The notes under the pieces: model-generated | Told to the model about the DNA's origin: nothing | Databases searched by the model: none | The model's input: only the letters and a program-made list of their open reading frames with translations | Translations under genes and position numbers: made by a program | Assembly: GCA_035556215.1 (NCBI GenBank) | Contig: DATMFI010000027.1 | Span: 1 to 64,000, forward strand | Reading direction: 5' to 3' | DNA length: 64,000 nt | Origin: Palsa-892 sp035556215 | Lineage (GTDB): Bacteria > Pseudomonadota > Alphaproteobacteria > Rhizobiales > Xanthobacteraceae | In this document: piece by piece, positions 6,609-16,454 of the stretch | Numbering within the stretch: the first letter of the stretch is position 1 | How the letters are laid out: every line of letters begins with the position of its first letter

Positions 6609-8045
6609 TTAATCCGCTTCCTCGTCGTGGCCGCCGACAAAGGCGATGCGCACCATGTTGGTCGCGCCGGGCGTGCCGAGCGGCACACCGGCAACGAGAA
6701 TGACGCGCTGGCCCGCTTTGGCGAAGGAATCCCGAAACGCGATGTTGCAGGCGCGCTCGACCATCGCATCGACATCCGGCGCGTCGTCCATGACGACGCA
6801 ATGCGTGCCCCACAGCACCGCGAGGCGGCGGGCGGTCGCGATATTCGGCGAAAGCGCGACGATCGGCGGCTCGGGCCGCTCGCGCGCGACACGAAGGGCC
6901 GTTGCGCCCGAACTCGTCAGACACAGAATGGCCGGAAGATGCAGCGTTTCGGCGATCTGGCGGGCGGCGGCCGAGATCGCGTCGGCGCCGGTCGCTTCGG
7001 GCACCGGGCGCTGGGCGTCGATCACGGCATGATAAGTATGATCGAGCTCGACCTCGCGAGCGATCCTGTCCATCGTTTCGACCGCGCCGACCGGGTGGCT
7101 GCCGGCGGCGGATTCGGCCGAGAGCATGATGGCGTCGGCGCCGTCGAAGATCGCGGTGGCGACGTCCGAGACTTCGGCGCGTGTCGGCACCGGCGCGTTG
7201 ATCATCGATTCCAGCATTTGCGTCGCGACGACGACGGGCTTGCCGGCCTGGCGCGCACCGCGCGTCATTTGCTTTTGCAGGCCCGGCACGCGCTCGAGCG
7301 GCAGTTCGACGCCGAGATCGCCGCGCGCCACCATCAGCGCGTCGGATAGCTCGATGATCTCGGAAAGCCGCGTGATGGCCTGCGGCTTTTCGATCTTCGA
7401 CATGATCGCGGCGCGGCCGCGCACGAGCTTCCTCGCTTCGGCGATGTCCTCGGGCCGCTGAATGAACGAAAGCCCGATCCAGTCGACGCCCTTGACGAGT
7501 GCGGCCTCGAGATCGGCGCGGTCCTTTTCGGTCAGCGCCGAAAGCGTGACGATCGAGTCGGGAAGATTGACGCCCTTCCTGTCGGAGACCTTGCCGCCGA
7601 CTTCGACGGCGGTTACGGCGCGCCTGGCGCTCGCTTCGAGAATGCGCAGGCGAATCTGGCCGTCATTGACGAGCAGGCGGTGCCCCGGCTGAAGCGCGGC
7701 CAGAACCTCGGAATGCGGCAGATAAGCGCGCTCGGCATTGCCGGGCGCCGGGTCGTCATCGAGCACGAATTGCGCGCCCGGCGCGAGCATCGCCGAGCCC
7801 TCGGCGAAAGTGCCGAGACGGAGTTTGGGGCCCTGAAGGTCGGCGAGAATGCCGATCGGCCGGCTGTGTTTGGTTTCGATGGCGCGGATCTGGTCGACAT
7901 AGGTGCGCATCGCATCATGGCTGGTGTGGCTCATGTTGATGCGGAAGACATCGGCGCCGGCGAGGAACAGCTTCTCCATCATCTCGGGGCTGTTGGAAGC
8001 CGGGCCGATGGTGGCGACGATCTTGGTGCGTCTTTGCCGTCTCAT
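6609..8045 (-). CDS. pyk: Pyruvate kinase
   Basis: The 478-residue enzyme converts phosphoenolpyruvate and ADP to pyruvate and ATP. It begins with the typical RRTKIVATIGPAS strand and contains FRINMSH, LADLQGPKLR, the catalytic-Lys segment MSKIEKPQA and MVARGDLGVELP. The C-terminal allosteric domain is complete. It follows DUF1036 with a 10-bp gap and a glycerate 2-kinase gene further upstream in the same direction. The pairing fits a pathway from glycerate via 2-phosphoglycerate and PEP to pyruvate. Confidence 0.97.
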   Translation of the reverse strand: MRRQRRTKIVATIGPASNSPEMMEKLFLAGADVFRINMSHTSHDAMRTYVDQIRAIETKHSRPIGILADLQGPKLRLGTFAEGSAMLAPGAQFVLDDDPAPGNAERAYLPHSEVLAALQPGHRLLVNDGQIRLRILEASARRAVTAVEVGGKVSDRKGVNLPDSIVTLSALTEKDRADLEAALVKGVDWIGLSFIQRPEDIAEARKLVRGRAAIMSKIEKPQAITRLSEIIELSDALMVARGDLGVELPLERVPGLQKQMTRGARQAGKPVVVATQMLESMINAPVPTRAEVSDVATAIFDGADAIMLSAESAAGSHPVGAVETMDRIAREVELDHTYHAVIDAQRPVPEATGADAISAAARQIAETLHLPAILCLTSSGATALRVARERPEPPIVALSPNIATARRLAVLWGTHCVVMDDAPDVDAMVERACNIAFRDSFAKAGQRVILVAGVPLGTPGATNMVRIAFVGGHDEEAD

Positions 8046-8055
8046 GTTGACCGTC

Positions 8056-8547
8056 TCACTGTAATTGTTTTCCGGGTTGCGGCGCGTAGGGCCGCGGGCG
8101 CTGGTCGGGCGGCGGGGCGGAGAGGCCCTGCTCGGTGAGCTGCACCGTCCAGTTCTTCTGCTCGCTGGTATCGACCTCGAAGAAGCCGATGCGGTCGTAG
8201 CCGCGGGCGAGGCAGTCGTTGCGGCCCTTGATGGTGAATTCTTTTTCCCGCGTGCACATATAGGCTTTGCCCGACCACTCGCCGCCCTGATCGTAGTCGA
8301 TGGCGTAGAGATAGTAGAAGCGCGCCGAGAGCGGACCGCGCATCAACGTTTCGCAACTATTCGGCGCCACGTTCCACCAGCCTTCGGTCGACCACAACTC
8401 GTTGTCCTTGTAGCCGATCGCGACGCCGACGCGGCTTTGCGTGTTGTTGCAGACGCGGAAGTCGGCACGCGCGGGGGCGGCATTGAATGTGCCGAGCGCG
8501 AGAACCAGCCCTAGCAACGCCATATGAAGGAAAAAAGTACGCCGCAT
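8056..8547 (-). CDS. DUF1036 secreted protein
   Basis: The 163-residue protein has a signal peptide (MRRTFFLHMALLGLVLALG up to ARA/DF) and a mature domain with three spaced Cys residues (RVCNNT, NSCETL and MCTREKE). The features match DUF1036, a periplasmic family of unknown function common in alphaproteobacteria. I start at the Met of MRRTFF because it gives a proper signal peptide. A frame eight residues longer exists. The C-terminus is Pro/Gln-rich. It is cotranscribed with pyk and probably with the upstream kinase gene, but no biochemical link is evident. Confidence 0.85.
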   Translation of the reverse strand: MRRTFFLHMALLGLVLALGTFNAAPARADFRVCNNTQSRVGVAIGYKDNELWSTEGWWNVAPNSCETLMRGPLSARFYYLYAIDYDQGGEWSGKAYMCTREKEFTIKGRNDCLARGYDRIGFFEVDTSEQKNWTVQLTEQGLSAPPPDQRPRPYAPQPGKQLQ

Positions 8548-8600
8548 GCCCGCGCGAATTCCTCTCTCCAAATCAGCCGTCTTTTGTCCGATGCGTTCCT

Positions 8601-9899
8601 TCAGGTGTCAATCAAGACGGCGCGCAGATCGTTGACGTTGGTGTAGGTCGGCCCCGGCGTCAGGAGGTCGCCGAGCTTCTCGAAGAACGCCGTCGAATCG
8701 TTATTGGCGAGCAATGTCGCGGCATCGAGGCCGAGCGCCTTCGCGCGCGCGAGCGTCGTCTCGCTGACGAAGGCGCCGGCCGGATCGCTGGCGTCGCCGC
8801 CGCCGCCGTCGGTGCCGTCGGTGTCGCCGGCGACCGCCGAGATTTTCGGCGCGCCGCCGAGCGCCAGCGCGAGCGCCAGGGCATATTCCTGATTGGGGCC
8901 GCCGCGGCCCTTGCCGGTCATGGTCACGGTGAGTTCGCCGCCGGAGAGCAGCACGCTGCGGCGGCCGGTCGCGGCCAGATCCTTCGCTTGCTTGGCGTGT
9001 TGCGCGGCGACGTTGCGCGCTTCGCCTTCGATGTCGGCGCCGAGCACGACCGGGGTCAGCCCCGCGTCGCGCGCGGCTTTCGCCGCGGCGGTGAGCGAAT
9101 CGACCGGGCGCGCGACGATATGGAATTCGCTGTTCCTGAATGCCGGATTGTCGGGCTTGGGCGATTCGTTGTTCGGGTCGTCGAGCGCCGCGGCAATCGA
9201 GGCGGGCGGGTCGATCCGCCGCCGCCGCAAAATGGCGCGGGCATCGGCGAGCGTGCTGGTATCGGGCACGGTCGGGCCTGAGCCGATCACCGAGGGATCG
9301 TCGCCCGGCACATCGGAGATCGCGAAGGTGACGAGCCTGGCGCGCTGCGCAGCGGCGGCGAGCCTTCCGCCCTTGATGCGCGAAAGATGCTTTCGCACCG
9401 TGTTGATCTCGCCGATATTGGCGCCCGACGCGAGCAGTTGCTTGGTCAGTGCGCGCTTGTCGTCGAGCGTGATGCCTCCGGCGGGCGCGATGAGATTGGC
9501 CGAGGCGCCGCCCGACATCAGCACCAGCACGAGATCGTTTTCGGTCGCCGCGGACGCGATGCTGAGGATCTTCTCCGCGCCCCGGATGCCGGCTTCGTCG
9601 GGCACCGGATGGCCCGCCTCGACCATTTCGATTTTCCTGAGCGGGCGGCCATAGCCGTGGCGGCTCACGGCGATGCCCGAAAGGCGCTCGGGCGCAAGGC
9701 CCGCTTCAAGGTAATGGCGCTCGGCGACCTCGGCCATCGAGCCGCCCGCCTTGCCGGCGGCGATGACGATCACGTTGCCGCGCGCGGGCATCGGCGGCAG
9801 ATGCGGCACGAGGCAATAGGCGGGGTGGGCGGCGGTCACCGCCGCTTCGTAGATCTTGCTCAGAAGGGCCTTGGTTTCGTTCCAGTCCATATTGCGCAT
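8601..9899 (-). CDS. Glycerate 2-kinase (MOFRL family), also annotated as hydroxypyruvate reductase
   Basis: The 432-residue protein has the GckA/TtuD two-domain layout. The N-terminal DUF4147 domain contains VLVLMSGGASANL and VRKHLSRIKGG. The C-terminal MOFRL domain contains LSGGELTVT, GPNQEYALALAL and GDTDGTDG. The family phosphorylates D-glycerate to 2-phosphoglycerate. Older literature called the tartrate-linked homologue TtuD a hydroxypyruvate reductase. It lies upstream of DUF1036 and pyk, consistent with feeding glycerate into lower glycolysis. Confidence 0.9.
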   Translation of the reverse strand: MRNMDWNETKALLSKIYEAAVTAAHPAYCLVPHLPPMPARGNVIVIAAGKAGGSMAEVAERHYLEAGLAPERLSGIAVSRHGYGRPLRKIEMVEAGHPVPDEAGIRGAEKILSIASAATENDLVLVLMSGGASANLIAPAGGITLDDKRALTKQLLASGANIGEINTVRKHLSRIKGGRLAAAAQRARLVTFAISDVPGDDPSVIGSGPTVPDTSTLADARAILRRRRIDPPASIAAALDDPNNESPKPDNPAFRNSEFHIVARPVDSLTAAAKAARDAGLTPVVLGADIEGEARNVAAQHAKQAKDLAATGRRSVLLSGGELTVTMTGKGRGGPNQEYALALALALGGAPKISAVAGDTDGTDGGGGDASDPAGAFVSETTLARAKALGLDAATLLANNDSTAFFEKLGDLLTPGPTYTNVNDLRAVLIDT

Positions 9900-10039
9900 T
9901 TCCCGCTTTGCGTTTGCCGCTGTTGTATTCGCAGCGCTTGTATTTGCTTTGTGTATTTCCGGTGGTGTTTTTCTCGATTCATCCTACATCAAGGGGTAGA
10001 ATGTTGCGTCATTCCCGATAGACAAGCGGCAGGATGTTC

Positions 10040-10345
10040 ATGAGTAAGCTCGACGATCGCACCCGCATTGAACTCGAAGCCGCGGTGTTCCGCCGCCTGG
10101 TCAAGCATCTGCGCGAGCGCACGGATGTGCAGAACATCGACCTGATGAACCTCGCGGGTTTCTGCCGGAACTGTCTCTCGAACTGGCTGAAGGATGCCGC
10201 CGACGAACGCGACATCGCGCTCAGCAAGGACGAGAGCCGGGAGGCGGTTTATGGCATGTCCTACGAGGAATGGAAAAAACTTTATCAGCGCGAGGCCAAT
10301 GCAGAACAGAAAGCGGCCTTCGCGAAATCCGAAGTAAAACACTAA
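10040..10345 (+). CDS. DUF1244 domain protein
   Basis: The protein of about 101 residues matches DUF1244 almost end to end. The family core RRLVKHLRERTDVQNIDLMN is followed by LAGFCRNCLSNWL with two nearby Cys residues. No function is established. It has no signal peptide or membrane segment. An AGGA ribosome-binding site overlaps an upstream ATG (10034), so I prefer the ATG at 10040. It is 76 bp upstream of gapR on the same strand. Confidence 0.88.
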   Translation: MSKLDDRTRIELEAAVFRRLVKHLRERTDVQNIDLMNLAGFCRNCLSNWLKDAADERDIALSKDESREAVYGMSYEEWKKLYQREANAEQKAAFAKSEVKH

Positions 10346-10421
10346 AGCCCAACCACGAAACCGTACGCGATTTCGATCGCGTCACCGATTCCCAGCCTTC
10401 AGCACAAGAATGGAGACCGCG

Positions 10422-10667
10422 ATGACGGCCGCGCCGAATTTCGCGAAAGCGAAACTCAAATCCTTTGTCGAGCGCATCGAGAAGCTCGAGGAAGAAAAGA
10501 AAGCCATCGCGGACGATATCCGCGAAGTCTATGCCGAGGCCAAGGGCGACGGCTTCGACGTCAAGGCGCTGCGGGCGGTGATCCGCATGTACCGGCAGGA
10601 TCGCGCGGAGCGGCAGGAATACGAGGCGCTGGTCGATCTCTACCGCGACGCACTCGGAATGGGCTGA
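10422..10667 (+). CDS. gapR: GapR family nucleoid-associated protein (DUF2312)
   Basis: The protein of about 81 residues is a small helical protein with a coiled-coil start (LKSFVERIEKLEEEKKAI). It carries the family signature REVYAEAKGDGFDVKALRAVI and a basic RMYRQDRAERQEYEALVDLY helix. In Caulobacter the DUF2312 protein GapR binds AT-rich and overtwisted DNA ahead of moving polymerases and stimulates type II topoisomerases. The start at 10422 has a GGAGA ribosome-binding site. An ATG four codons upstream overlaps that site. It is convergent with, and only 4 bp from, the DUF882 gene. Confidence 0.93.
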   Translation: MTAAPNFAKAKLKSFVERIEKLEEEKKAIADDIREVYAEAKGDGFDVKALRAVIRMYRQDRAERQEYEALVDLYRDALGMG

Positions 10668-10671
10668 GCGA

Positions 10672-12198
10672 TTAATTGGCGCGCGCGGTGCGATTCAGCA
10701 TCGCCGCGCGGCCGAAGAATACCGCCGGCTCTGCGCCGGCGGCGGTGCTCGCAAAGCGCATGAGCGCAGGCTGCTCGGGGACGAGCGAGAAGCGCGCGTC
10801 GAGCGTCATGCGCACAGGGGTGGCAAGCTCCATGGCGATCGCCGGATTTTGCTGGTGCAGCTTGCCGACCCACTGCATCGAACGGCTGTCGAGCAGCATG
10901 GCCGGCGCATAGGCGGCGCCGTCATAAAAGTCGAAGATCGTCGATGCCACGGAAGCGGCGCTCGCCGTGGTTCCGCGCGAGGCTTTCGGCGCCGCCGGAA
11001 TGCTGGCGGTGAATTCGGGGTTCGCGACCGGGACCGAAGCGCGGCGCGGCGCGGGAAGGCGAGCGGCGGCGGGCGCGTCGGCGATGGCGCGCGGCGAGAA
11101 GATCGAGTCGGGCGCGTAACCGAGCGCCAGACCTTCTTGCGGCGCGCCGGTGATTTCGGCGGGCAGGGCGACGCGATCGCCCAGCGCGGCGAGCTGAACC
11201 TGCTGCTGCATCTGCTGCTCGAGCGCGGCGATCTCGCTCGCCGGGCGCGGGCGCGGCAGCGGTATATTCGCTGCCTGGGTGGCCGGGGCGGAATGGGCCG
11301 CCTGCGGCACGGGCTCGGCGGCGGCAACCTTGACGGTTTCGGTCTGCACGGGTTTCGCGGCGGCCGTCGTGGTTTCCTCGTCGTCGCCGCTCTCGTCCTT
11401 CTTGCCGAACAGCTTGGCGAAGAATCTCTTGACGCTGGCGCCATCGGCCATCGCCGAGTTCTGGCCGGCGGAGGCCATCGAGATCGAGTTCACGTTGCGC
11501 TCGCCGCGCGCTTTGATCTCGGCAAGGGCGAGCTGATAGCCGGGCATCGGGCGGCCGTCGGCGGGAACGTGCACGGTCTTGCCGTCGGGGAAGACCTTGG
11601 CGAGCTGATCGCGCGTCATCTTCGGCCAGTGGCGGACATTGCCGGTGTCGAGGTGGACGAAAGGCGAGCCGGAGGTCGGATAGAAGCCGACGCCGCCGCG
11701 CTGCAGGCGCAGGCCCACTTCGCGGAGTTTGGCGAGCGGCACGTCGGCGAGAAAGAAGTCCATCGCCTTGCCGAGCATGTGCTGGCTGAACTGGGCGACG
11801 CCGCGGCTCCTCGCGCGCAGCATGGCGTTGGTCGCCGGTGCGCGGTAGCCGCAGACGATCTGGATCGGCACCTTGCCGCCGGCTTCACGCTGCGCTTCCC
11901 ATACGAGATCGATCAGCTGGGGATCCATCTTGGTCGGCTCGTTGCGCCGCCAATCGCGCAGAATCCAGTTGATCTTCTGCAGCGCAGCCTCGTCGTAACG
12001 GCCGTCGCGCTTGAAGGTGACGGTGAGGTCTTCGCCGGTGTGAAGATTATGGAACGAGATCGTGCGGGTATCGCCGTTGGCGACCGCGGTCTGCAGGCTT
12101 TCGCAACCGACGAAGAGTAGAAGGGCCGCAAAGCCAAGGCATTTGGCCTGGCGTGAAACGAATTTCAGGTCGGCTTTGCGCGCGAAGTCGAATGGCAC
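10672..12198 (-). CDS. DUF882/M15-type peptidase-like protein, cell-envelope associated
   Basis: The 508-residue protein has an N-terminal hydrophobic export segment (about 20-40) with a Cys (FVGCES). A DUF882 domain (about 50-210) of the M15 D,D-peptidase fold follows. Zinc-ligand motifs are visible: SQHMLGKAMDFF (His/Asp) and SPFVHLDTGN (His). A long low-complexity Ala/Pro/Gln region makes up the second half. Members are thought to cleave or bind peptidoglycan stem peptides. It lies downstream of an L,D-transpeptidase gene, separated by a strong terminator. The C-terminal half has no recognisable domain. Confidence 0.82.
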   Translation of the reverse strand: MPFDFARKADLKFVSRQAKCLGFAALLLFVGCESLQTAVANGDTRTISFHNLHTGEDLTVTFKRDGRYDEAALQKINWILRDWRRNEPTKMDPQLIDLVWEAQREAGGKVPIQIVCGYRAPATNAMLRARSRGVAQFSQHMLGKAMDFFLADVPLAKLREVGLRLQRGGVGFYPTSGSPFVHLDTGNVRHWPKMTRDQLAKVFPDGKTVHVPADGRPMPGYQLALAEIKARGERNVNSISMASAGQNSAMADGASVKRFFAKLFGKKDESGDDEETTTAAAKPVQTETVKVAAAEPVPQAAHSAPATQAANIPLPRPRPASEIAALEQQMQQQVQLAALGDRVALPAEITGAPQEGLALGYAPDSIFSPRAIADAPAAARLPAPRRASVPVANPEFTASIPAAPKASRGTTASAASVASTIFDFYDGAAYAPAMLLDSRSMQWVGKLHQQNPAIAMELATPVRMTLDARFSLVPEQPALMRFASTAAGAEPAVFFGRAAMLNRTARAN

Positions 12199-12360
12199 GT
12201 GCGATGTGTTCCGCTAAATGCCATCCGCTGCGCAGCTTCCCCGGGCCGCGTATGGCTAAGAAACCGTGATCGTTGTCGAGAAGGGTTAAATGGCAGTTAC
12301 CGCCCCTTCACCGTCGCTGACCGAGGGTTACAAACCGACTATGGGCGAAATAGGGCGCAT

Positions 12361-12396
12361 AAAAAATCGCGCCCCGCTTTTTGGGCGGGGCGCGAT
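12361..12396 (-). terminator. Intrinsic terminator of the L,D-transpeptidase gene
   Basis: A 12-bp stem ATCGCGCCCCGC/GCGGGGCGCGAT is followed on the minus strand by a run of six T. It lies 15 bp past the stop codon at 12411. Confidence 0.9.
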
Positions 12397-12410
12397 GGAA
12401 CACTTCTGAT

Positions 12411-14660
12411 TTAGCGGAAAAGCCCGAAGAAATTGGGCGGCTGGTTCTGCCGGGCTTCGCGGCCGTTGCGGTTGTTATACCGCCGGTCGCCGCGGGCGTT
12501 TCTGCCCTCGGGCTGCGGATCCGGCCGCACGCCGAACAAGGCAAGGAACGGGTTTTCGAAGCCGGCGCCGCGGTTCGGGTCGTCGTAACGCAATTCGTCG
12601 CGCGAGACGGTCGCGCTGCCGACACCTTTCTGTTCGACGGCGATGTCGGCGATCCTGCGCTCGTCCGACTTCATCGCCTTCACCATGCGGGCGTCGATGC
12701 CATAGACGTCGTCGCGGAACTGCAGGTTGCCCGCATCGTCCACGAAAGCCGTCTGGTAGGTGATATGCACCGGCAGCGGCTTGGGGAAGTCGATGTTGAT
12801 CTCGTTCTGCCCAAGCATGCTCTTCACCTTGGCTTCCGTGTAGTGCTGGTTCGGAAGCTGGATCGACAGAAGTTTCTCGGCGTAGGTCATCGGGTTCTGC
12901 ACGCGCATGCAGCCGTGGCTGTAGGCGCGCTTGTCATGCGCGAACAGGTTCTTGTCCGGCGTGTCGTGCTGATAGACGAGGAACTTGTTCGGGAAGTTGA
13001 AGCGGATGCGGCCGAGCGCGTTGCGCTCTCCCGGCGGCTGATAGATGCGCACGGTGCCATCGGGGTTATGCGTCATCTTGAGGCCGATGCGGTCGAGCAC
13101 CGTCGGATCCTGGCGGAGCGCCGGCAGATATTCGCGGGCGATGATCGACGGCGGCACGTTCCAGGTCGGGTTGACCGTGATGAACTTCATGTCGGGGCTG
13201 ATGAGCGGCGTCGGCTTGCTCGGCTGGCCGACGACGATGCGCGTCTCCCAATACTTCTCGCCGTTGCGGACGAGCTTCAGCGAGTAGTCGGGAATGTTGA
13301 CCATCACATAGGTGTCGCCGCGCAGGTCGTGATCGATCCAGCGCCAGCGCTCGAGATTGACCAGGATGATGTCGTCTTTCTTCTCGCGCACCGGCCCGTT
13401 GATCGCGTTGACGGTGGCGTTGCCGAGAATGCCGTCGGCGTTGAGCTTGTGCGCGGCCTGGAATTTCTTGACGGCTTCCGCAACGTCCTCGTCATAGGCG
13501 GTGCTGGCCGGGTTCTGCGTGACGCCGAGCCGCTCGCGCAGCTTCGGCACGCGCGGGTCGTCCATCGGCTTCAGCTCGTTCTTGACCTTGACGAGCTTCA
13601 GCGTCGGGCCGGTGTCGATGCGGATCACCTTGGCGTCGTTCTTGGCGTTCCGGATCTCGGCGTATTTCGCCTTCAGCGCCTTGTAGGCGGGATGCTGCGG
13701 AAGATAGCTCGCGAGCGCTTCGTCCGCCTTGCCGCCCGCCGTGAGCCTGGCGAGGATCGCCGCAGGCTCCGGAAACTTCAGCGCGTAATACATGTCGTTG
13801 CTGATGCGCGTGAAGCTGACGCGGCCGGTCGCGGCGTGGCGCGCGAAGGTGAGCGCGGCATCGGTGAGCTTCAGCTCGGCATTGGCGAGCGCCTCGGCAT
13901 CCATGCCCGCGGTGATTTCAGGGCTGGCGTATTCGGCGGGGTCGAGGCCATCGCTATCGACGGTCTTGAGGTAGGCGACGACCGCTTTGGCGCGCGCATT
14001 CGCCTGGCCGTTCTCGATCCAGATCGGCGCGTAGTTGCGCTCCTTGTAGAAGGCGCTCGCGCCTTCGCGCTCGCCTTTGTGGTCGAAATATTTCGACGAC
14101 CTGGCGGCGAGAAGATCCTTGATCTTGTCGGCGACCGGCTGGTCGGCGCTTGCCAGCGCCGGTGCCGCCGCAGCAGGCGCAGCCGGCGTTTCGGCGGCGG
14201 CCGCAGGTGCGGGAGCGGGTTCGGATTTTGTTTCGGCAGCAACCGGCGCGGGCGCGGGATCGGCGGTCGCGGCGGTTGCGGGCGTGCCGTCCTTTGCAGC
14301 GTTGTCCTTTGAAGCGCTGTCTTTTGATGCGCTGTCTGCCGCGGGCCCAGCCGGCGCGACGACGGTGACGGCGGGTGCTTCGGGCTTGGCGTTCGCCGTT
14401 TCCGGCTTGTCGTCTGCTTTCTTTTCTTCAGCCTTTTCTTCGGATTTCGCTTCGGCCTTTTCTTCCGGCTTCGCCGCTTCGACATTCGCGGGTGCCGATT
14501 GTGCGAGCGTGATCGGCGCGCGTGCAAAGGGCTCGCCGGGGTTCACGTTCTGGGCAAGAGCGCCAGCCGGCGCGAGCAACATGCCTGCTGCCATGCCGGC
14601 GAAAAGCGGCGCGATAAGAGAGCTTCCGGTGAGTAACTTAGCCTTGGTATGCCGCATCAT
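12411..14660 (-). CDS. L,D-transpeptidase (YcbB/LdtD-like) with peptidoglycan-binding domain
   Basis: The 749-residue exported protein forms 3-3 peptidoglycan cross-links or anchors proteins to peptidoglycan. A signal peptide (residues about 1-36, ending ALAQ) is followed by an Ala/Glu/Lys/Pro-rich linker to about 170. A YcbB-type scaffold domain, a peptidoglycan-binding segment (VAEAVKKFQAAHKLNADGILG) and the YkuD catalytic domain follow. The catalytic Cys is about 584 in the SHGCMRVQNP motif, with the upstream His in LFAHDK. The basic, Asn/Arg-rich tail is unusual but harmless. The gene stands alone between an NtrC-type regulator and the terminator above. Confidence 0.93.
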   Translation of the reverse strand: MMRHTKAKLLTGSSLIAPLFAGMAAGMLLAPAGALAQNVNPGEPFARAPITLAQSAPANVEAAKPEEKAEAKSEEKAEEKKADDKPETANAKPEAPAVTVVAPAGPAADSASKDSASKDNAAKDGTPATAATADPAPAPVAAETKSEPAPAPAAAAETPAAPAAAAPALASADQPVADKIKDLLAARSSKYFDHKGEREGASAFYKERNYAPIWIENGQANARAKAVVAYLKTVDSDGLDPAEYASPEITAGMDAEALANAELKLTDAALTFARHAATGRVSFTRISNDMYYALKFPEPAAILARLTAGGKADEALASYLPQHPAYKALKAKYAEIRNAKNDAKVIRIDTGPTLKLVKVKNELKPMDDPRVPKLRERLGVTQNPASTAYDEDVAEAVKKFQAAHKLNADGILGNATVNAINGPVREKKDDIILVNLERWRWIDHDLRGDTYVMVNIPDYSLKLVRNGEKYWETRIVVGQPSKPTPLISPDMKFITVNPTWNVPPSIIAREYLPALRQDPTVLDRIGLKMTHNPDGTVRIYQPPGERNALGRIRFNFPNKFLVYQHDTPDKNLFAHDKRAYSHGCMRVQNPMTYAEKLLSIQLPNQHYTEAKVKSMLGQNEINIDFPKPLPVHITYQTAFVDDAGNLQFRDDVYGIDARMVKAMKSDERRIADIAVEQKGVGSATVSRDELRYDDPNRGAGFENPFLALFGVRPDPQPEGRNARGDRRYNNRNGREARQNQPPNFFGLFR

Positions 14661-14751
14661 CTGAACTCCCTGGGAAGGTCAGCCCTTGTGGCAGCGCGGC
14701 CCCTTCAGATCAAGACATAGGAACCGATTGCAGCAATTCCGCGCCGGACTG

Positions 14752-16266
<1,515 letters not shown>

Positions 16267-16454
16267 GTCTCAACTTCCCGGCGTTACGCTCTGTCCCAAT
16301 CCGGGCCACTTTGGGCGAGGTCCGTTAACGGAACCTGAATCCGCGCCGGGTTGTCCCCGGCCTAAATCGCGGATTGATCGCTTGGCAGCATCCGCACATA
16401 TGTAAAAGTGCGTGCAAACGCAGAATCGGGACAACGAGGGAACAGACAGCCACC

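Noticed and set aside
12381..14312. 643-codon plus-strand frame opposite the L,D-transpeptidase gene
   Set aside because: It has no recognisable domains. The minus-strand protein has a signal peptide and the SHGCMR catalytic motif.
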